Assembly: GCA_903904835.1 (NCBI GenBank)
Contig: CAIVEI010000096.1
Location: 1 to 64,000, forward strand
DNA from: an uncultured Schlesneria sp.
GTDB taxonomy: Bacteria > Planctomycetota > Planctomycetia > Planctomycetales > Planctomycetaceae
Length of the DNA stretch: 64,000 bases
Direction of reading: 5' to 3'
The notes under the pieces are model-generated. The model had not been told where the DNA came from and did not search any database. It saw nothing but the letters and a program-made list of their open reading frames with translations. Made by a program: the position numbers and the translations under genes. This document shows positions 1-9,557 of the stretch, one piece after another (position 1 is the stretch's first letter; every line of letters begins with the position of its first letter).

Positions 1-13
1 GTCCCGACGGATG

Positions 14-922
14 CTACTTGGTAACGCCAGCGTCCTTGAGGGCTTTCGCTTCTTCCTTGGCGGAGACTTCCGGGTTCGGCGTTGCGTCGCCCGCTTCCTG
101 GCCGAGAACCCACTTCACCCCGCCTGTGACGTGATCCAGAAATCGCTTGTCGGCCCAGGTGGCCTCATTATGACCCAGGTTCGTCACAAAAACTCGACCA
201 TCGCCGTAGTTCTTCACCCACGAGACCGGGACGTGTCGTGCTTCGAGCACTTCGACTTCTTTGTCCCCTTCTTTGACTTTCTTTTTGCCACCCTTCGTCG
301 GGCACTTTTCGATATTTAAGCTCATCAGGACGTGAACTTTTTCTGGCTGCCAATTCCTGTACCAGTAGATTTCATCCTTGATCTGAAATTCGCCACCGAA
401 CGGCTTCATCGCCGGGTGTTTCATATCGTGAACGGTGATCGTAACCAGTTCGCCCGCGTTCCAGGGGTGCCCCGCAAAAGTACCACCGATCATGTCCCAA
501 TACGGCTTGTAGTTATGGTACGTGTCGAGTGCCGAATGGAATCCGATGAATCCGTGACCCTTCTTTGGTAACCACTCTTTGAAAAAGTAATCCTTGTCCG
601 CTTCGGTGATGGGCAGATCACCGGTCGTGTAGAACATCACAATGTCGTACTTTTCCAGGTTGGCCTTGGTAAAGTCAGCAGCGGCATCTTGCGTGCATGT
701 GACATCGAACAGGCCGGATTGTTGTCCAAGTTGCGTCATCGAAATTTCTGCCGGTGACAGCGTTCCAGGTGGCTGATCCTTGCGATCACGGTTCACCGAA
801 CCATGTTTAAATCCCTGACTTTGAGTCAGCATCAAGACCTTGGCCTTATCCGCCGCCGAAACGGAAGCCGCCGTTACCAAACCAACAAACACCGCGAGTA
901 CCAAACCACGAGACACTTTCAT
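14..922 (-). CDS. Secreted ThuA-like domain protein
   Basis: A 302-residue protein with a Sec signal peptide (MKVSRGLVLAVFVGLVTA, then an Ala-rich cleavage region) and a ThuA-like (class I glutamine-amidotransferase-like) fold. Family signs are KVLMLTQSQGFKH near the mature N-terminus, YDIVMFYTTGDLP, GHGFIGFHSALDT, and the late HVPVSWVKNYGDGRVFVTNLGH block. ThuA-like proteins are linked to trehalose and other sugar use, and planctomycetes carry many secreted copies, but the reaction is not established. The start is set at the second Met of a longer frame because GGAG lies about 9 bases upstream and the signal peptide then begins directly. A Lys/Glu-rich insert (KGGKKKVKEGDKEVEVLE) sits near the middle. 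It stands alone, with its stop near the window edge. Confidence 0.85.
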   Translation of the reverse strand: MKVSRGLVLAVFVGLVTAASVSAADKAKVLMLTQSQGFKHGSVNRDRKDQPPGTLSPAEISMTQLGQQSGLFDVTCTQDAAADFTKANLEKYDIVMFYTTGDLPITEADKDYFFKEWLPKKGHGFIGFHSALDTYHNYKPYWDMIGGTFAGHPWNAGELVTITVHDMKHPAMKPFGGEFQIKDEIYWYRNWQPEKVHVLMSLNIEKCPTKGGKKKVKEGDKEVEVLEARHVPVSWVKNYGDGRVFVTNLGHNEATWADKRFLDHVTGGVKWVLGQEAGDATPNPEVSAKEEAKALKDAGVTK

Positions 923-1110
923 TGCGGGAAACTCCAAAGTGAAAAAATCGGGAATCATCAGCAAACCACGATGATACTCGCAGACGCCCCGCGTTTCACC
1001 TCGCCGCGACCCTATTCAGAGGGCGCCAATAAAAAGAGCATCTGCGGACGACATTCCGCCGTAGCGATCCTACACGAAACCGAGGAATTTCGAACGGCGT
1101 TGCGAAAGCT

Positions 1111-1479
1111 TCAGGATGAAAACGGCAGGTAATGGATTACGTCACTCCAATCTTCGCCGGTCGTGCAACTCCATATCAGCACCAAATCATCAAGTAACTG
1201 ACGGAATGTGCAACCTCCCGTGACCAACAGAACGCCCGCAGTATGGCCACCGGTTGCAAGATGCTCGCTAATGTGGACTGGCATTGAAGCTCGATCCAAT
1301 GTTACGAGAAGGCGGTCTGATTGTTCGCAGTAAGCGAGAATGGCGGGGTCAAGTGTCCCAAATACCGGCATGCCGGATTGCCCGACTCGATGAACGTCAA
1401 TTGTGGGCTCGATTCGACGTAGTGCCGCAACCGTCGAGAGTCGCAAACTCTCATCGATCAAGTATCGAACTTGAGTCAT
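1111..1479 (-). CDS. DUF5615-type PIN-like protein, putative toxin
   Basis: A 122-residue protein starting MTQVRYLIDESL, with an acidic N-terminal LIDE and a later LLVTLDRAS segment, the pattern of DUF5615 PIN-like ribonuclease-fold proteins. Its ATG overlaps the TGA of the upstream DUF433 gene (ATGA), so the two are translationally coupled. In the usual arrangement DUF433 is the antitoxin-like partner and DUF5615 the candidate toxin. A longer reading frame extends upstream, but the ATGA overlap argues for this start. RNase activity is inferred from family only. Confidence 0.7.
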   Translation of the reverse strand: MTQVRYLIDESLRLSTVAALRRIEPTIDVHRVGQSGMPVFGTLDPAILAYCEQSDRLLVTLDRASMPVHISEHLATGGHTAGVLLVTGGCTFRQLLDDLVLIWSCTTGEDWSDVIHYLPFSS

Positions 1480-1793
1480 ACAGGGTTTCCAGCTCTTCGC
1501 GCGGCAACAAGTTGCCTTAAGAGCGGAGAATTGGCTTGATTCTGTTGTTCCAATGCCGCATCGGATCGCGATGTCCAAAGCTTAAGATACTGGTCCAGTT
1601 CGGAACGGTGACCGAGGTAGTAAGTGATTGTCGCATGGACCTGCTCGAGCGTGATTGGCGGATAGTTCAACGCAATCTCTTCTGGCAGTCCCCCCGCTTG
1701 ATACTCGGACAAGATCGCTTCAATTCCAATACGGGTTCCTCGAAGACGAATTTCTTCGACCGAAACAAAATCGAAGTAGTCTTCAATTTGCAT
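1476..1793 (-). CDS. DUF433 domain protein, putative antitoxin
   Basis: A 105-residue protein. Its core (RLRGTRIGIEAILSEYQAG, LPEEIALNYPPITLEQVHA, ITYYL) is the typical DUF433 helix-turn-helix pattern of G-TRI followed by a PEEIA-YP-LT-EQVHA-I-YYL motif. DUF433 proteins are usually coded just upstream of a DUF5615 PIN-like protein and are thought to bind DNA and neutralise the partner. Here the downstream DUF5615 gene overlaps by four bases. The tail after about residue 70 is less conserved and rich in Gln and Ala. Confidence 0.75.
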   Translation of the reverse strand: MQIEDYFDFVSVEEIRLRGTRIGIEAILSEYQAGGLPEEIALNYPPITLEQVHATITYYLGHRSELDQYLKLWTSRSDAALEQQNQANSPLLRQLVAARRAGNPV

Positions 1794-1954
1794 GGCACAC
1801 CCTGCGCTTAACCGTCACGAGAACATCGTATCGCGAAGTAGTCTAACCCATGTGACGAAGTCTCGTCAAAGTGTTGTATCACCGTGGTTCATTTGCGACT
1901 CGACGAATGAAATTCGGCATCCAAATACCCGGGTTGTTAAATATTACAATAAGA

Positions 1955-2087
1955 TCATCCAAGCCAGTTGATGGAGATCACTTTGACGTTTTCCGCTTCG
2001 AAGTTTTCTGAGCGAGCAAGCGGTCAGCCAGTGCGACCTCGGTAGACCAATTCGGTTGACCGTCTTTTGTTCGTACAACGACAGTCA
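1955..2087 (-). pseudogene. Remnant of an M41-like metalloprotease gene (3' end only)
   Basis: This stretch is a decayed copy of the last 130 or so bases of the M41-like gene at 3607-4083. Read on the minus strand it ends VKVISINWLG-stop, against VNEIVSDWLG-stop in the intact gene. Long blocks match base by base, for example the segments around 1955-1967, 1991-2000, 2010-2034 and 2046-2056. One base is missing near 2009 relative to the intact gene, which shifts the frame and creates a stop. The similarity runs right up to the stop codon of the DUF1501 gene at 2088. No HEAGH part remains. Confidence 0.75.
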
Positions 2088-3446
2088 TCATAGTAATTCG
2101 CGGGGAACCTCACCTTGCGGCAACAGGTGCATTGGTCGTCCCGAATGATCGACCACCGTGTCGTTGGGAACCAAACCGATCGCGTGGTAGACGATCGCAC
2201 AGAAGTCTTCCACTCCGATTGGGCGAGAAGCGGGAAACGCGGCCTTCGCATCAGTGCTACCAATGATCTGACCATGCCGGTAGCCGCCGCCAGCGATCAG
2301 TACGCTTTGCGCCTGAGGCCAGTGATCGCGACCGGCATCTTTGTTCATGACCGGTGTCCGTCCAAATTCCCCTGCAGACACCACAAGCGTATCATCCAGC
2401 ATCCCACGTTCGGCCAGGTCCTGGATCAGCACACCGACAGCCCTGTCGTGACGCGGCATTTTGTTGTCCAAACCACCTTTGAGATTTCCATGATCGTCCC
2501 AATAACCCGTATTGAGCGTCACAAATCGCGAGCCGGCTTCCACAAGCCGACGAGCGATCATCGCCTGTTCGCCCCAACCTTCTCCGTAACGTGCACGCGT
2601 CTTCGCATCTTCCTTGGAAACATCAAACGCTTCTCGTGTCCGACCTGATAACAAAATATCGAGCGCCTGCTGATCGACGTCATCTAATTGGCGAAAGACC
2701 GCATTCTGGTCATTCCGCTTTCGCAACGTATCCAACTGCTTTTGAAGACCAACTCGATTATTCAGCGAATCAACAGTCATGCCCTCAACAAGAGCAAAGC
2801 TGCGATGATCGCCTCCCAGCAGACGACCTGCTTCGTCACCATAACTGAACTCACCGTAGCGGAAAGGGTTGTGAGCAACACCCAACCACGCCCCTCCATG
2901 AAAACCGAAACCGCCATCGTTCATGTTGACAGAAGTCAGCACTCCGGCACGTTTCGGGCCGATTAAGTGAGAAGCGACGGCACTCATCGAGGGTTGACGC
3001 GGAACTCGATCAGACCCATTGGCACCTGTTCGTCCGGTCAACATCCAATGTGCTGCGGCCCAGTGATCGCCATTTCCGTGAGTAAAGCTGCGAATTACCG
3101 TGCATTTGTCCATGACCTTCGCCTGCTCAGGGCAAAGCTCACTGACATCCAAACCTGGCAGCGATGACGCGATTGAACGATACGGGCCACGAATCTCCGA
3201 TGGTGCCAGCGGCTTCATATCGAACGTATCAAGTTGTGACGGTCCGCCATGCTGCCAGATCAAAATGACAGATCGTTTCGACGAATGCTGAATCCCCCGT
3301 CCTGACGCATCTGCAGCAACCGCCTCACTTCGCAGTAACGACGACAGGCTTAATCCGAAGGCACCCAACGAGCCAATTTCAAGAAAACGGCGACGGGATA
3401 CACCATCACAAAAAGGACGAGTCTGTCCGTGGTTAATACGAAGCAT
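2088..3446 (-). CDS. DUF1501 family protein with Tat signal (copy A)
   Basis: A 452-residue DUF1501 protein. The N-terminus has a twin-arginine signal (SRRRFLEIGSLGAFGLSLSSLL). DUF1501 marks follow: SVILIWQHGGPSQLDTFDMKP, GPYRSIASSLPGLDVSE, VIRSFTHGNGDHWAAAHWMLTG, DDHGNLKGGLDNKMPRHD, VVSAGEFGRTPVMNKDAGRDHW, and a C-terminal YHAIGLVPNDTV. The family is related to the sulfatase/alkaline-phosphatase fold and is abundant in planctomycetes; its substrate is unknown. It is about the same length as the copy at 4122-5495 but clearly diverged. Its stop directly adjoins a decayed M41 fragment, so the pair probably arose by segmental duplication. Confidence 0.9.
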   Translation of the reverse strand: MLRINHGQTRPFCDGVSRRRFLEIGSLGAFGLSLSSLLRSEAVAADASGRGIQHSSKRSVILIWQHGGPSQLDTFDMKPLAPSEIRGPYRSIASSLPGLDVSELCPEQAKVMDKCTVIRSFTHGNGDHWAAAHWMLTGRTGANGSDRVPRQPSMSAVASHLIGPKRAGVLTSVNMNDGGFGFHGGAWLGVAHNPFRYGEFSYGDEAGRLLGGDHRSFALVEGMTVDSLNNRVGLQKQLDTLRKRNDQNAVFRQLDDVDQQALDILLSGRTREAFDVSKEDAKTRARYGEGWGEQAMIARRLVEAGSRFVTLNTGYWDDHGNLKGGLDNKMPRHDRAVGVLIQDLAERGMLDDTLVVSAGEFGRTPVMNKDAGRDHWPQAQSVLIAGGGYRHGQIIGSTDAKAAFPASRPIGVEDFCAIVYHAIGLVPNDTVVDHSGRPMHLLPQGEVPRELL

Positions 3447-3606
3447 TCACAAAGCCTTGGCGAAAAAAAGTTCAACTGATATTGGTTAAACCGTATCGAT
3501 AAAATTACATGAGTGTCAACGTGGAAAGTTTTTGCACGGGGGATTTTTAGCCCTGCGAACGAAATGGATTCCGTGAAATCCATACTTGCCAAAAATCACC
3601 ATTAAT

Positions 3607-4083
3607 TCATCCAAGCCAGTCGCTGACGATTTCATTGACATCTTCCGCTTCCAGGGTTTCGTGAGCGAGTAAGCTATCGGCCAGTGCTGCCACTGCAGAC
3701 CAATTCGGTTCGGAATCCATCATGCGGTACAACTCGCCAGTCACCGCTTCAAGGTATTCCAAACGTTTTCGCGGGGCCGTAAACAACGGTTCGGCCAGTT
3801 CCCAAGCGGCCTGCCAGTCATTGGCCCATTCCGCGACGAGTCCCGGATGATAGGGGTCGCCGGAATACAGCATCTCGGCCACAGGACCGGCCAGCGAAAC
3901 TTGAATCGCTCGTTCACAGAATTCACTGTCAGACAGTCGCGATCGTCGCCAGATAATCTGTGTGTCGCCAAACCGTTCCGGGCCGTCGTCGTTGTCGGGT
4001 TCGATCGTGACCGACCGGACCTTGGCTCCAAGAACCGTCGCCATGAAAGCGTGACCAGCTTCGTGGTAGGCAGTGAGCTCCAT
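3607..4083 (-). CDS. Small M41-like zinc metalloprotease (HEAGH)
   Basis: A 158-residue protein starting MELTAYHEAGHAFMATVLGAK. The HEAGH motif (residues 7-11) is the zinc-binding and catalytic site of the FtsH-type peptidase M41 domain. The following helices (SEFCERAIQVSLAGPVAEML, then the acidic GDPYHPGLVAEWANDW) fit the M41 fold, in which an Asp supplies a further zinc ligand. No AAA module or membrane segment is present, so this is a stand-alone soluble domain. It starts 38 bases after the DUF1501 stop and is probably co-transcribed with it. A GGGAG lies about 12 bases upstream. A frameshifted 3' remnant of the same gene lies at 1955-2087. Confidence 0.75.
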   Translation of the reverse strand: MELTAYHEAGHAFMATVLGAKVRSVTIEPDNDDGPERFGDTQIIWRRSRLSDSEFCERAIQVSLAGPVAEMLYSGDPYHPGLVAEWANDWQAAWELAEPLFTAPRKRLEYLEAVTGELYRMMDSEPNWSAVAALADSLLAHETLEAEDVNEIVSDWLG

Positions 4084-4121
4084 ATTCAGAACCGTCTCCC
4101 GAGATTCAAACAGGTCACTGC

Positions 4122-5495
4122 TTAAACAGCAGTACCGTTAAAAAGCGATTCGATCACGTCGCCGCGATTCAAAAGCACCCTTCGACCCAGGCGATCTTCT
4201 ACTTCGACTTCGGCCGGCAGACCTAACAAGTGATAGACCGTCGCACCGACGTCGTTGGGTGAGAATCCTCGCGTTGCCGGATAGGCCCCGGTGACGTCCG
4301 AACGACCAATGACCTGGCCCCCTTGCACTCCTGCACCGGCGAATAACCCGAAGAAGCATGGGCCCCAGTGATCTCGGCCTCGTTCTTTATTGATCTTTGG
4401 AGTGCGCCCAAACTCACCCATCATCATGACCAGCGTATCATTCAAACGTCCGCGCGACTCCAGGTCATCCAGCAATGCAGAAACGCCCTGATCGACGGGA
4501 GGTAACAGCCGTGTCTTCAGGGTATTAAAAATATCGCCGTGACTGTCCCAGTTCTGAACCCGGCCCATATTCGCCTGCACGACCGGAACCCCCGCTTCAA
4601 TCAACCGCCGTGCGGTCAACAACGATTGACCCTCGGTCGTCCGGCCATATCGATCACGCATGGCGTCAGTTTCACGATGCAGCTCAAACGCCTGCCCCAG
4701 TCGACTGGAAGTGAGCAGATTAAACGCAAGCTGCTGATCTTTCTGCAATCGCAACGACTGAGCGACCTCGGCAAACTGTGACTGCTTGCGATTGATTTCT
4801 TCGAGCAGTATCCGGCGCTGGCCGAGATGATTGACATCCATCCCCTGAGCCATCGTCAGGGCGTCGACACGGAAATCTGGCTTGTTGGGGTCACCTGTGA
4901 TCTGCCAGGGATCGAAGTTCTGGCCCAGAAATCCGGCATGCTGACCCGGCCAGACGAGTGGACCTTCCCGCAAAAACGTCGGAAGGTTGACCCCCGTCGG
5001 AAGTCCGTCGTCTCGTCGTCGCAAAAATGACAACGCCGAGGAATAACAGGGCCAGTCGTCTCGCGACGCAATTTTGTCGAAAAAACCACCCGGCTGCTTT
5101 TGGCCCGTTAACACATGGTGTGTCGACATCAGGTGGTTGTTATCTTCGTGTGACAACGTTCTGATCACCGCGTATTTATTGGCCCGAGCGGCCAGTTGCG
5201 GCAGATGCTCGCAAATCGAATAGCCCGGGATCGATGTCGCAATCGGCTGGAATTCGCCCCGAATCTCGGCGGGGGCTTCAAGCTTCATGTCAAAGGTATC
5301 GTGATGGCTGCAGGCGCCGGTCAGGAAGACGATAATGACCGACTTCGGTGATCGTGAAGCTTCAGATCGCTGTGCTGGTGCCCCCTGAGATCGCTGACCA
5401 AGAACCGACGACAGGCCAACCCCCAGCAGTCCGGAATAACCCGCCTGAAGCAGTTCCCGGCGCGAGACTCCCGTGTAATGTTGATGAACCTGCAC
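4122..5495 (-). CDS. DUF1501 family protein with Tat signal (copy B)
   Basis: A 457-residue DUF1501 protein with a twin-arginine leader (SRRELLQAGYSGLLGVGLSSVL). Diagnostic blocks are SVIIVFLTGACSHHDTFDMK, GEFQPIATSIPGYSICEHLP, VIRTLSHEDNNHLMSTHHVLTG, WDSHGDIFNTLK, MMMGEFGRTPKINKERGRDHWG, and GATVYHLLGLP near the end. It is exported folded; the function is unknown. The M41-like gene follows 38 bases downstream on the same strand, which suggests a two-gene unit. In planctomycetes DUF1501 genes often pair with cytochrome-containing DUF1549/DUF1553 genes, and that partner is not adjacent here. Confidence 0.9.
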   Translation of the reverse strand: MQVHQHYTGVSRRELLQAGYSGLLGVGLSSVLGQRSQGAPAQRSEASRSPKSVIIVFLTGACSHHDTFDMKLEAPAEIRGEFQPIATSIPGYSICEHLPQLAARANKYAVIRTLSHEDNNHLMSTHHVLTGQKQPGGFFDKIASRDDWPCYSSALSFLRRRDDGLPTGVNLPTFLREGPLVWPGQHAGFLGQNFDPWQITGDPNKPDFRVDALTMAQGMDVNHLGQRRILLEEINRKQSQFAEVAQSLRLQKDQQLAFNLLTSSRLGQAFELHRETDAMRDRYGRTTEGQSLLTARRLIEAGVPVVQANMGRVQNWDSHGDIFNTLKTRLLPPVDQGVSALLDDLESRGRLNDTLVMMMGEFGRTPKINKERGRDHWGPCFFGLFAGAGVQGGQVIGRSDVTGAYPATRGFSPNDVGATVYHLLGLPAEVEVEDRLGRRVLLNRGDVIESLFNGTAV

Positions 5496-5584
5496 GACAC
5501 TTTTCCCTTGCCAAATCCGAATAATCTTAACGCATCAACTATACTCTATATCGGATCGAAAGGGCAAAGTCGGTTTATCAAGAG

Positions 5585-5681
5585 GGGGTCGGGCGTTCAA
5601 ATTTTAAAATTGGCCGATCAGGCGACTTGCATCGGTAATTCGATCTATTCGGCCAATTTTGAAATTTGAATACCCGACCCC
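5585..5681. repeat. Long palindromic hairpin, 33-bp arms
   Basis: Left arm 5585-5617 begins GGGGTCGGG and ends AATTGGCCGA. Right arm 5649-5681 is its reverse complement with three mismatches. The loop is 31 bases. The element lies about 50 bases past the stop of the PPi-PEPCK gene and upstream of the DUF1501 gene at 4122-5495. It could end transcription of the carboxykinase, but it has no flanking T run. The long arms also suit a REP- or MITE-like dispersed element. Confidence 0.8.
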
Positions 5682-5733
5682 AGAGCATACAGGCCACCCA
5701 TTCTCACAATGGCAACAATCATCAACGCCTCGG

Positions 5734-8700
5734 TCACAGTCGCGGCTCGGCACCAAGCGTCCCGTAAAGTTCCTTAAGGTACTCAGGGCTGCGTAGCCGG
5801 GTCAGTTCGTTGGCAACAAGCTGCTGACGTTGAGCGATATCGCTGATCACCGTTTCCGCGTTCGGGCGATCTTTCAAATACGCCTCCAGGTACGCCTGAT
5901 GACGTTCCCAAAGCTGAATGTCTCGCTTCTGCTTGGTTTCCAGTCGTTCTCGATACCAGTCACTGGCGAGAAGTGATTCTCGCGTGAAAAGTTTCCGGAA
6001 TTCAGGGTCCCGCTCGGTTTTTCCTTCGCAATGACCATACGCCATAATCGTCAGCAAAATCTTCAGGGGTGGACAGGCCTTTTCGATCGAGCCATCTTCG
6101 AAATACTGCAATGCGGATCGTTGCTGGGCTTCGACAATGTATTTGACGCCGTCGGCAAACGAATCCAGATCTTGAGTCTCTGGCTGCAAGATCGACTTAT
6201 CGAAAACCTTGTCGGGGTTGTCGAAGATTCGACCGAAATACCGACGTGTAAAACGCTCGGTAATCCGATAGCCCAGACGACTTGCCGGGATCGTTTCGCC
6301 CTTGTATTTCAGGTCGCTGACCGGTTCCAGAAGTCGTTCGCGAATCAGGTATTCAGGATCACGTTCATCTGGCGACATACGGCACCAGATCTCGGGGACG
6401 AGCAGACTGATGTCGTGATCGAATCTCGAGTTCGGGCCGATATATCCCGCTGCTGTCGAATAGCCAGACAGACCGGTCAGAATCATCGAAACCAGCGCCG
6501 TGTTGATGTCTGCCGTGGGAACGACCGCGTTAAACGGCCCCTTGGTCAACGCCCCTTCGCTTCCCGCACCCGTTGTCGAAGGGCTTTTCCCCGTCAGCGA
6601 ACAGATATAATCCATGAACAGTTCAGGGAGTTCCTGATAATGGATTGGATTATAAACTGCGAGACTGCGAATTCCCTTGGCGCGTTCTGGTGGGTTATTT
6701 CGTCGACCGGACAACACTGCATTAACTGGAAGATGGACCGGCATCTCTGCTGGAATTTTCCGCCAGAACCGAGTTCCCATCTCCGCAACGTATCGATCCA
6801 TCGGTGATACAAGATCGGGACGATCTTGCAGATATCGTGGATTCTTCGACGGAACACCACCCACTCGTCTGGGATTATCCGAACAAACGATGTAGCCGCT
6901 TTCAGCAGCCAGCACAGATTCCAACAGCCTTTTCATCGGCGATGTAAAAGCGTCGAAGTCGACGACCTTGTCCATCATGTCTTCGACATCCGCTCGTGTC
7001 AGCGGCTCGAAGTTCGAAATGAAATTCAGACCTTCCCGCGCCAGATCCGCCTCCGCCTGCTTATCAAACCCTCGGTGAATCGCATCGTCAGGCCGCTGAA
7101 ACAACCGATACTCACAATTCTCCACAAACTTTTTACTGGCGTCTTTTTCATCGGCGTCGGGAGAATGGGGCAGGTTGGCAGGCACATTCGCCGTGAACGA
7201 GGAAGAGGGCATCAAGGCGGCGGGGATCACTGAACTTGCTGGTACGGTTGGTCCTTCTTCGGCCAGGTAGGAAAGAGACCGTGATGGGACGACGATCGAG
7301 GCACTGATGTCGTCTTCTTGCTGGACTTTGGACGCGGCGGCGAAATCCTGGCGGACTTTAAATGTTCGCCAGCCGTGATCGCCAGAAAGACCGACCCGCA
7401 GGTAGGTACCGACGATCGTCCGTTCGTGAACCTTAAGTTCGTGACCGGGACTGCCGTTCACAAAGTCGACGCTAAAATGTCGCCGCCAATCGTCACCCCA
7501 CTGGGGGTTGTAGAATCGCTTGATGGCATAAACGATCGCATACACGTGACTGGGGATCGTTGCCAGCCAGTTATTGTACTCCTCGGTATAGTCTTCCGAA
7601 GGAGTCAACAGCTTGATGACGCTTCCCAGCGATCGTTTCGAACTGAGTAGCGGTCGGCTTGGCAGTGCCGCGTAATTCCGTTCTTCCTTGAGAGATGGAA
7701 TCCAACGGTCGGAATAATCTCGCTCAAAAATCGCCTGGACGTGATCGAGATCAGTTTTGATATCCGACACGAAGACCGACCCGTACTGCATGTAATCGAC
7801 GAGCGACTTGCTGATTTCGCTTTTTCCACCGCCGCTGACGGTACAGGGCTTGTGGCAGAACGTTCCTTCTGCGGCAGTCCCGATGATTCTCCAGGATGGT
7901 GCGGACGGATGTTTTTCCATCCGAACTTTATAACCCGACGGTGCCATATAGACTTTGCCGGGCAGCAGGGGGATGTGAATCATTCGCTCGCCACGTTTCC
8001 ACGAGATGTCCTGTTGACGTAAGTCAGCGCGAGCATCCTCGGGGATATAAACCAGATTGGGATATTTTCGGTCAATGCCATAACCCTCGGGTTTGACATC
8101 AATCCACTGCGAATATTCCCGCACGATATCTTCAAACGTTCGCCCGTTATAACGGCGACTGTTGACCTGAAGCTCTTCTCCCAGGCTCCAACTGGGGAAG
8201 ACCAAAGCGCCCCCAGCATGCTCTTCTTCTATGTTCCCCATCAGATTTGCGGCGTAGCTGATCTGGGTCTTCACTTCCTTTTTGCAGTAACCAAAATAAT
8301 TGTCGGCGATGATCGTGACGATGACGCCCGATTCATCCCGGCAGGTCACCTTGAACGCATCACCGTCGTTGTAAAGCTCGTCTTCTCGCTCCCAGCACAT
8401 GCGGTCATTTTTTTGATGAGTGGTCGCCTGGCTTATATGAGGAAGTCCCAGTTGTTTTTTCGTGAGCAGCGTCAAGTGAGGCGCAAGAATCACACAGCCG
8501 GTATGACCCGACCAATGAACAACATCCAGAGCCGCGTCGTTGTCGGGCACGAACGGGTCGCCTGCATTGCCAAAGATCGATTCCACAAAATCGAGATTAC
8601 TGACAAGTGCACCTGGTGCAAAAAAGCGGACCTCCATCGACTTTCGCGGTGTGTAACCAGGAACTTCGGGACAGACAATCGGTCGCAAGAGAATTGTGAC

Positions 8701-9321
8701 CCAGAACCGCGCCCGTTCGACTTCTTCCTGATTCGCCGTGAACGGCAGCAGCAGCAGGTCGCTGGGGGGATTCATGGCATGCCGAAATAACTCGACATAG
8801 GTTTTCTTCGAAACGGTTCGCTTATCGCCAGGTATGGCAAGTCCACCCTCACAGACGTGAAATGTCCCGACAGTCGTCCGTCGGTCAGAGCGAGGATTGT
8901 GTAACGCCCCGTTACGGACTCGGTACGAATGCAGGTACTCGCTTTTGAATTCGTCCCCATCTGCAGGAAACGACAATTCGCGGTTCAGACCATGCCGGTC
9001 CAGAACAAGACCTCGTCCGGGAACACGTAATGGCTCGGTATTGGACCCTTCCCCTTTGAGAACATCTTCAAAATAGCGATTCAGGAACGTCTCGATCCGC
9101 TGATCGGCAGGACACCGATGATTGTGAAGTAACCGCGTTTTCTCGCGAAAATTTGTGATCAAACCTGCGGCGAGCTTGACCAGCTCGGTTCCCCCGGCCG
9201 CCTTGGCAACGGGCAAACCGTTCGCGGCAAGCTTCAGGTTAATATACTGCAACAGCTCTGACCGATCATTGCGCTGATCAGCCGAATCACGATCATTCTG
9301 AAATCCGAGCGAGAGCTTCAT
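5734..9321 (-). CDS. PPi-dependent phosphoenolpyruvate carboxykinase (EC 4.1.1.38)
   Basis: A 1195-residue protein. Its length and blocks fit the pyrophosphate-type PEPCK known from Propionibacterium and Entamoeba, not the ATP or GTP types of about 530-620 residues. Signature segments: DGDEF with [10 protein letters not shown] (residues 121-150), [15 protein letters not shown] (242-256), [17 protein letters not shown] (340-356), [18 protein letters not shown] (489-506), [15 protein letters not shown] (741-755), GRRNNPPE (872-879) and [19 protein letters not shown] (910-928). It interconverts oxaloacetate plus PPi with PEP, CO2 and phosphate in the cytosol. Residues about 680-728 form a Ser/Pro/Ala-rich insert that the Propionibacterium enzyme appears to lack. 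The gene stands alone, and the leader holds a small GCCCC-N5-GGGGC hairpin (9354-9368). Confidence 0.9.
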   Translation of the reverse strand: MKLSLGFQNDRDSADQRNDRSELLQYINLKLAANGLPVAKAAGGTELVKLAAGLITNFREKTRLLHNHRCPADQRIETFLNRYFEDVLKGEGSNTEPLRVPGRGLVLDRHGLNRELSFPADGDEFKSEYLHSYRVRNGALHNPRSDRRTTVGTFHVCEGGLAIPGDKRTVSKKTYVELFRHAMNPPSDLLLLPFTANQEEVERARFWVTILLRPIVCPEVPGYTPRKSMEVRFFAPGALVSNLDFVESIFGNAGDPFVPDNDAALDVVHWSGHTGCVILAPHLTLLTKKQLGLPHISQATTHQKNDRMCWEREDELYNDGDAFKVTCRDESGVIVTIIADNYFGYCKKEVKTQISYAANLMGNIEEEHAGGALVFPSWSLGEELQVNSRRYNGRTFEDIVREYSQWIDVKPEGYGIDRKYPNLVYIPEDARADLRQQDISWKRGERMIHIPLLPGKVYMAPSGYKVRMEKHPSAPSWRIIGTAAEGTFCHKPCTVSGGGKSEISKSLVDYMQYGSVFVSDIKTDLDHVQAIFERDYSDRWIPSLKEERNYAALPSRPLLSSKRSLGSVIKLLTPSEDYTEEYNNWLATIPSHVYAIVYAIKRFYNPQWGDDWRRHFSVDFVNGSPGHELKVHERTIVGTYLRVGLSGDHGWRTFKVRQDFAAASKVQQEDDISASIVVPSRSLSYLAEEGPTVPASSVIPAALMPSSSFTANVPANLPHSPDADEKDASKKFVENCEYRLFQRPDDAIHRGFDKQAEADLAREGLNFISNFEPLTRADVEDMMDKVVDFDAFTSPMKRLLESVLAAESGYIVCSDNPRRVGGVPSKNPRYLQDRPDLVSPMDRYVAEMGTRFWRKIPAEMPVHLPVNAVLSGRRNNPPERAKGIRSLAVYNPIHYQELPELFMDYICSLTGKSPSTTGAGSEGALTKGPFNAVVPTADINTALVSMILTGLSGYSTAAGYIGPNSRFDHDISLLVPEIWCRMSPDERDPEYLIRERLLEPVSDLKYKGETIPASRLGYRITERFTRRYFGRIFDNPDKVFDKSILQPETQDLDSFADGVKYIVEAQQRSALQYFEDGSIEKACPPLKILLTIMAYGHCEGKTERDPEFRKLFTRESLLASDWYRERLETKQKRDIQLWERHQAYLEAYLKDRPNAETVISDIAQRQQLVANELTRLRSPEYLKELYGTLGAEPRL

Positions 9322-9557
9322 GTCTATTGCTTTCAGAGCCTAAAACCGGGTTTGCCCCAAAACGGGGCCTATCCCCTCCCGATTGTGCTTGATGTCAAAA
9401 CCAGTCCCTGTGGCGAGGGGTCTGACCCATTCTTGAGGCAATCCCCAACATGACGAGAGGGGGCCTTCAGTGGACACTTCAGGCTCACAAAATTTCACTT
9501 AACCGAAACACGCGCAACAAGGTACTCGGTTATCCCTGATCTACAAGCAGGTATCTA

